Shown here piece by piece: positions 59,336-64,000 of a stretch of 64,000 nt of DNA. Below the pieces are notes generated by a model that worked only from the letters and a program-made list of their open reading frames with translations, searched no databases and was not told the DNA's origin. Origin of the DNA: Lineus longissimus (Eukaryota > Nemertea > Pilidiophora > Heteronemertea > Lineidae); NCBI RefSeq assembly GCF_910592395.1, contig NC_088310.1, positions 24,447,491-24,511,490 on the forward strand, read 5' to 3'. The position numbers and the translations under genes were made by a program. Position 1 is the stretch's first letter, and each line of letters begins with the position of its first letter.

Positions 59336-62300
59336 GCTGAAAGTGCATTCCTTGCCGTGACAACTTATTGCGCTTCACGTTGTTCTAGTAGCCGTAGGGT
59401 AGCTGCGGGATGGTTTGGATATTGGCTGTGTTTAATTCACCCACACAGCCATGATTGTAATAAGGTTTGGTAACCATGGGTAGTGGTTGTGATCGGACTG
59501 AGTGACCTGAATTGTGGAAGAGAACAGATCAAAAGTACACTTTTGTTTAACACTTTCTCTCGGGATTGTTGGATGGGATGAAAGATGTCATATTTTTAGC
59601 CAAGAAATCGATCTGAAGTTATGTCCTATACTAAACGATTGTATATAACATGTGCGTCAGTTATTGGACCTAGCATGGCTTCTTCTTCACCCTAGGACGC
59701 CTTGGCTGCATCGGCAGTACGCATTTATCATGGGGATAGATTGACCATAGTTGCCATTATCGAAAAAATAGAAGTATTGATTCTGGTTAGTTATGTTATT
59801 CCTGCTGTCCAAATGCATTATCCTGAAGTCATCCAACCAGCACTAGAGTTTTGCCAGGATGTTGCTGAAGCACCCTGCTAACATGGAATCCAAATGGCGG
59901 CAACCTGCAATCAGGATTGCAGGTGACAGTCATCACTTGTTTGCCATTGTCATTGCAGGTGCCTGTGATAAGAATCAGTATTCAGTGATTTGAGTTGCCC
60001 CTCTTTTCGTTCCACCTGCTTATCTGCGACACAAAGGTGACATGACCCATCCCTAATGCACACGAGTTTGTTAAACCAACCACATATGCATCACATATTG
60101 ACCAGTGAGACATCACTTCCCCAACGAAAGAGGGATCAATACTGGCCCAGAAAGGGTCCTGTGAAGATGAACACATGGCCCTTGAAGCTTGTCCAATTTG
60201 TCACGTGCTTACCAAAACCATGGCCGTGGTTCATCATGAGTTCTGATGACTATAAAGGACTATAGCCTGTGCTGAAATCAGAGCTGACTGCTGGCTGTCA
60301 CTGTCAGTGAATACCTTCTATCAAAAATGAAGCTCTAAGTGATACAACTGACAATAGCGGTGACTGTCATCCATTTGAAGCTATTACACAAGGTGAATAC
60401 AAGACAACAGCTTCTCTGGTACAGTGCTGGCGTAATGCATTATAATGGCTACTTAACGATCTTGTCATGTCGCGGGAACATTTTTATCGAAAATATGAGA
60501 CAGCTACATGACACATTGACATCAAGGTGATGCGAATGTCAGTTGAGAAGATATCGCCGTTGGTACAGTTGTGCGTAGTATCACTTTAAACCTTTTATAA
60601 AGCCCTGGCTAGAAAGCTATGCGTTTGTGAGGGAAGGTTGGGATCATAAGGAAACGAAAGTTGGTTGAATATACAAGCTGCAATGTCATGAATTGTTTTA
60701 TGGAAACAGCAGCCAACACTTCATTTACATGTAGTCACTTTCATTTGTGTGTTTAGATAATTGCATTGATATTCCTGACTGACTTCATTTGCAAAACATA
60801 TGGAACAAGAGTTTTCTGAATTAATGAACGCCTTGACTGTGGCTTGATTAATGATGGCTGAGCTGTAGTCATCGTCACAAGTAAACATCCATAATTTTGG
60901 GCTCTTTGTCTGAAAACTGCTGGCAAGGGTTTTTTTGGATCCAATTTCTACAAAGCCGTGCACATGCATAACAGTACATTCCAACAAGTTGGTACATGTG
61001 CTAAATTAGTCCTGAATACGTGTTCAGTGAAATGCAGTTTTTAGATTGGACTACCACGACTAATAAGGATCATTGAAATGCTGTAACCCAACTTGACAGT
61101 CTTGAGAGGAAAATAATGAAAATATTGAGCGATGTGAAAATGTTTGTGTTGGAATAATTGTGGTTATATCTCATAACTTATACTCTTGATGCATGCTTAG
61201 ATCGTTTCATATTTCCTTTCTCGTATGAGGAGACAGCATTTATTTTTATCTGGTATTGCACTAAATATGGATGTCTTTGAAGATATATTTGCATTGGCAT
61301 CATTCGCAAAAGTACATTTTGTGACTATGTTGTGTGGTGATACAAGCCAGCCATTCGCCTAATGGCGTTTAAAAATGGATCTCCATTCTCCTGATCACAA
61401 GAGAAAAGTTTTTGAACCATAATATCAGATATCAATTTTATGGATATCTGATAACAAGAATCTTGTTGATGATGTTCCTTCTCATTTATGTTGTCAGAAA
61501 CTGTTGATGTTAGGGACTACATAGTAACATTGCCAAAACTTAGATCACCATCAACTGAATTATTGGCAGTGCATTACAGGTTGATATCAAATAGTCATTC
61601 CAATGCAGCTGTAAGTTGTGGTCAATACTACTGACCTCCTTTGACATAAAACCATGGCACCACACTTGCACGTACAGTTGCAACTCACTTTGAAGGCAGC
61701 TAGAGGAAGTTGATATTGTTGAAAGACCAACACCAGTTGCTTTAAGCAGTTTATAAGGAGTTTTGCCTTTGATTGTCTTGCTCGTGTGATGTAACCAGTA
61801 AACCAATCAACCCATCCTACATCCCACTCAGTTGCTGATTGCAGATGAAATCATATTGATATTGTCTTACCAAACGGGATTGCGTCGAAATTACATGCTT
61901 GTTTTAACGCGTAATGACGAGAAGTTTCTCAGTCAGTCACTCGATAGTTTGAATCAATAACGCTTGCCCTAGGAGTTGCAATCAGTTGGAGTAAATAACA
62001 AAAAGGAACAATAGCCTCTTTCTTTCGATTTAGTAATTTTGCTTGAGAAGCTAGATTTGAAATAAATAGTCGGATTGTGATCGCATCCAGTAAAAACAAG
62101 CACTCTTTTTACGAGGGTTGTAGCTGACATGTGGAAGTGGAAATGAAATGTACAGAAATTTGAATTGTTGTATTTTCAATGTTTCATGATGTGCTGACTT
62201 CTGTTAGATTGGGTGCCTCAATGTTAGTAGCTTATCCAGCTCACGACCGCCTGATAAAAAGCTGACACCAGAACTAATAGGTCACACAACTTAGTCTGAT

Positions 62301-63689
62301 CAACTACAGTATTTGTCAAATAATATGTTTGATGGCAATTAGAGCAAACGCAGAGATGTGCCACCGTACATGGTGACACGACTTGTTCGTTACACGCAAG
62401 GTTGCAGACCAGTTTCTGATCATGCCTCAGGCAGATGATTTGGCTGTGTCATGCAGTCATGTCCTCTGACAGGTGAAGAGATTATTCACCCCATTACATC
62501 CCTAGCTTTAACACGAATTGGGGCCATGAGTTTCTTATCCAGTGACCTCAGCAGTTGTCACAGGGGATGCAAAATACTTTGGCATCATCATCAGGATGAA
62601 TTTTGTATGTCTTGTTGACTGTATTACAAGCCACTCGAGCTGCCGCACTGATCGATGGTAATGATTTTAAAGTCACAGTTACATGTAGCTGCAGGTAACA
62701 CTGCAACCAGACTGAATCCTGACTGACATCACACTACTTGTTGGTGAGGGTGTAGTTGGACCTTAATTCTTACTATTATAGAAGAGTATGCCAAGAGGTG
62801 ACTGAATCGGTTATATAACAGTCAAATGTCTCTCTTGTGTGTGCAAGGAGGATTGATCTTAAACTTTGCTTCTTTTTTACAGGCCATTTTTTTAATCAAC
62901 AATTGCTCATTACCTACGATATTTTTACACTAGGTCATAAGTTAAGCTTACCTTCTTTAAAACAACCATGCTTTCCCTAAAGGGGAGCATTTCTGTTGTG
63001 TGTGAATCCCCATCAATGCTGAGGAACCTGACACCATTCAATATGGTCCTTAAGGTATGTGTCTTCATCATATTTGCTTTGTCCTTTTAAAGATGAAGCC
63101 AAGGAACTGCTACCAAAGCATAATTATGCTCCGCTCCAATTTCCCTGATATAAGTATTTAAACTCCGGGGCTTCACCTGATACATGTACTTAACATGTAT
63201 TTGGTATTCAGCACAGGAGCATGGCTATTTTCCTGCAGAATAGCTGGTGATTGGTTGTGTTTGCTAATGAGAGTGACAAAAGTAATCGAGGTGGTTGGTT
63301 TGCTTCAACAAATCTTATTGGCAGCGGTTGGGTGGGATTTCATTTCGCTGATGGAATCATGTCATTGTGTTGAGACAAGGGATCATTTGAATTTGTCTGT
63401 TTGTCTCTTGAGAATTAGATGTGTGATATTTGAATAGACACATATTCCTGTCTCACTGGTGGTACTAGCCGAAATTTACACCAAGAGGCTTAACAGGAAA
63501 CTGGGAAGGCACTGGGAATCGAAAAGGCATTTGTAATAAAAGTGCTTAAAGAAAGACTGGAAAACACACTTGTTTCCATTTATCCCATCTGTAAAAAGCT
63601 GTGTCTGTTGTAGCCATTCTTTCTTGATGAGATTTCTTAGATTGTCTTATCAAGTGTGTGCTTTTTAGCTTACCTTGTTCAGCTCATGT
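59336..63689. other. Intronic sequence with no recognised gene
   Basis: Short open frames only. TACATGTA palindromes lie at 60726-60733, 62680-62687 and 63181-63188. No exon of neurexin LNS2 was found. Confidence 0.45.
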
Positions 63690-63905
63690 CATCACGTCTT
63701 GTCCATCGTCCATCCGTCTGTCCGTCGTCCGTCAACAATGGTGGCATGTTTGCTCACTGTTGAGTCTAGTAAGTTGAATCTTGGTGTGTGGATGTCTTAT
63801 GATTTGACACACATTTAATCATCGCCATTTTTGACTTGCTTTCTGGGCTCCAGAATCTGTCATTATAATATTTCATTTCAACTTTGAAAGTGTGAAATAT
63901 TATTG
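63690..63905 (+). repeat. CCGTCG-family repeat, third copy, with short internal hairpin
   Basis: ATGTCATCACGTCTTGTCCA then CCGTCTGTCCGTCGTCCGTC (63715-63734) and GGTGGCATGTTTGC parallel the 26429 and 43024 copies. At the CTCF-like position only GGGCTCCAG remains. ATAATATTTCA (63865-63875) and TGAAATATTAT (63893-63903) form an 11-bp stem. Confidence 0.5.
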
Positions 63906-64000
63906 AAAAATCTTCAGCCAGAAATGCAATGTCATCATCTGCGCTCTGCCATTTGCAGTTTCATCAGTCTCAAATTGTGTTTACCATTTGCATTGCTTTG

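Larger units (their letters stand above)
2771..64000 (+). other. Very long neurexin intron (truncated by the window edge)
   Basis: From the donor at 2771 to the right edge no open frame resembles LNS2-LNS6, EGF2/3, the mucin-like stalk, the transmembrane segment or the cytoplasmic PDZ-binding tail of neurexin. Long 5' introns are known for neurexin genes in other animals. Unless the micro-exon candidate at 3035-3130 is real, this is one intron of more than 61 kb. Its content is itemised in the separate repeat entries and interval notes. Confidence 0.75.

Noticed and set aside
61540-61806. Minus-strand frame with GKTPYKLLKA, reminiscent of the TPYELL stretch of retroelement integrases
   Set aside because: The match is a few residues only. 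No neighbouring integrase or reverse-transcriptase residues were found in any frame nearby.

Overview
This looks like a 64 kb stretch of an animal nuclear genome, most likely from a marine invertebrate and plausibly a lophotrochozoan such as a mollusc, brachiopod or annelid. The reasons are AT-rich, intron-like DNA with only one convincing coding block, canonical GT-AG splice signals, dispersed short repeats with CCGTCGTCCGTC tracts, and many copies of the palindrome TACATGTA. The phylum call is an inference. The animal-gene call is firm.

Layout. Positions 1-1914 are non-coding and probably the intron or 5' flank before the first coding exon. A good 3' splice site ends at 1914. It is followed by a short 5'UTR with an upstream ORF (1963-1998). 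The first coding exon of a neurexin starts at 2041 and ends at a strong donor at 2771. The exon encodes a signal peptide, laminin-G/LNS domain 1 and EGF-like domain 1, the same block that the first coding exon of alpha-neurexins encodes in vertebrates. The remaining ~61 kb appears to be the very long phase-1 intron after this exon. No further laminin-G, EGF, transmembrane or PDZ-binding exon was found, so the rest of the gene should lie beyond the right edge.

The intron is not empty. It holds a speculative 96-nt phase-1/phase-1 exon (3035-3130) where neurexins carry splice site SS1, and a CpG-rich island with tandem CRE palindromes (4599-4614). It also holds an X-box-like inverted repeat (16870-16952). 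A 441-bp TIR element lies at 20210-20650, and a ~1.1 kb region flanked by long inverted repeats at 49662-50797. Pogo-like CAGTGGAACCCCGG ends sit beside TA at 16375 and 29180. A dispersed GGACTGATGATG repeat family is present, and so is a CCGTCG-type repeat family carrying CTCF-like and YY1-like motifs (26429-26900, 43024-43180, 63690-63905). Several minisatellites have periods of 20, 40, 40, ~31, ~116 and ~213 bp.

No tRNA, rRNA, CRISPR array, complete autonomous transposon or second gene could be supported. The other open frames are short, unrecognised, and of the kind expected by chance in intronic DNA.
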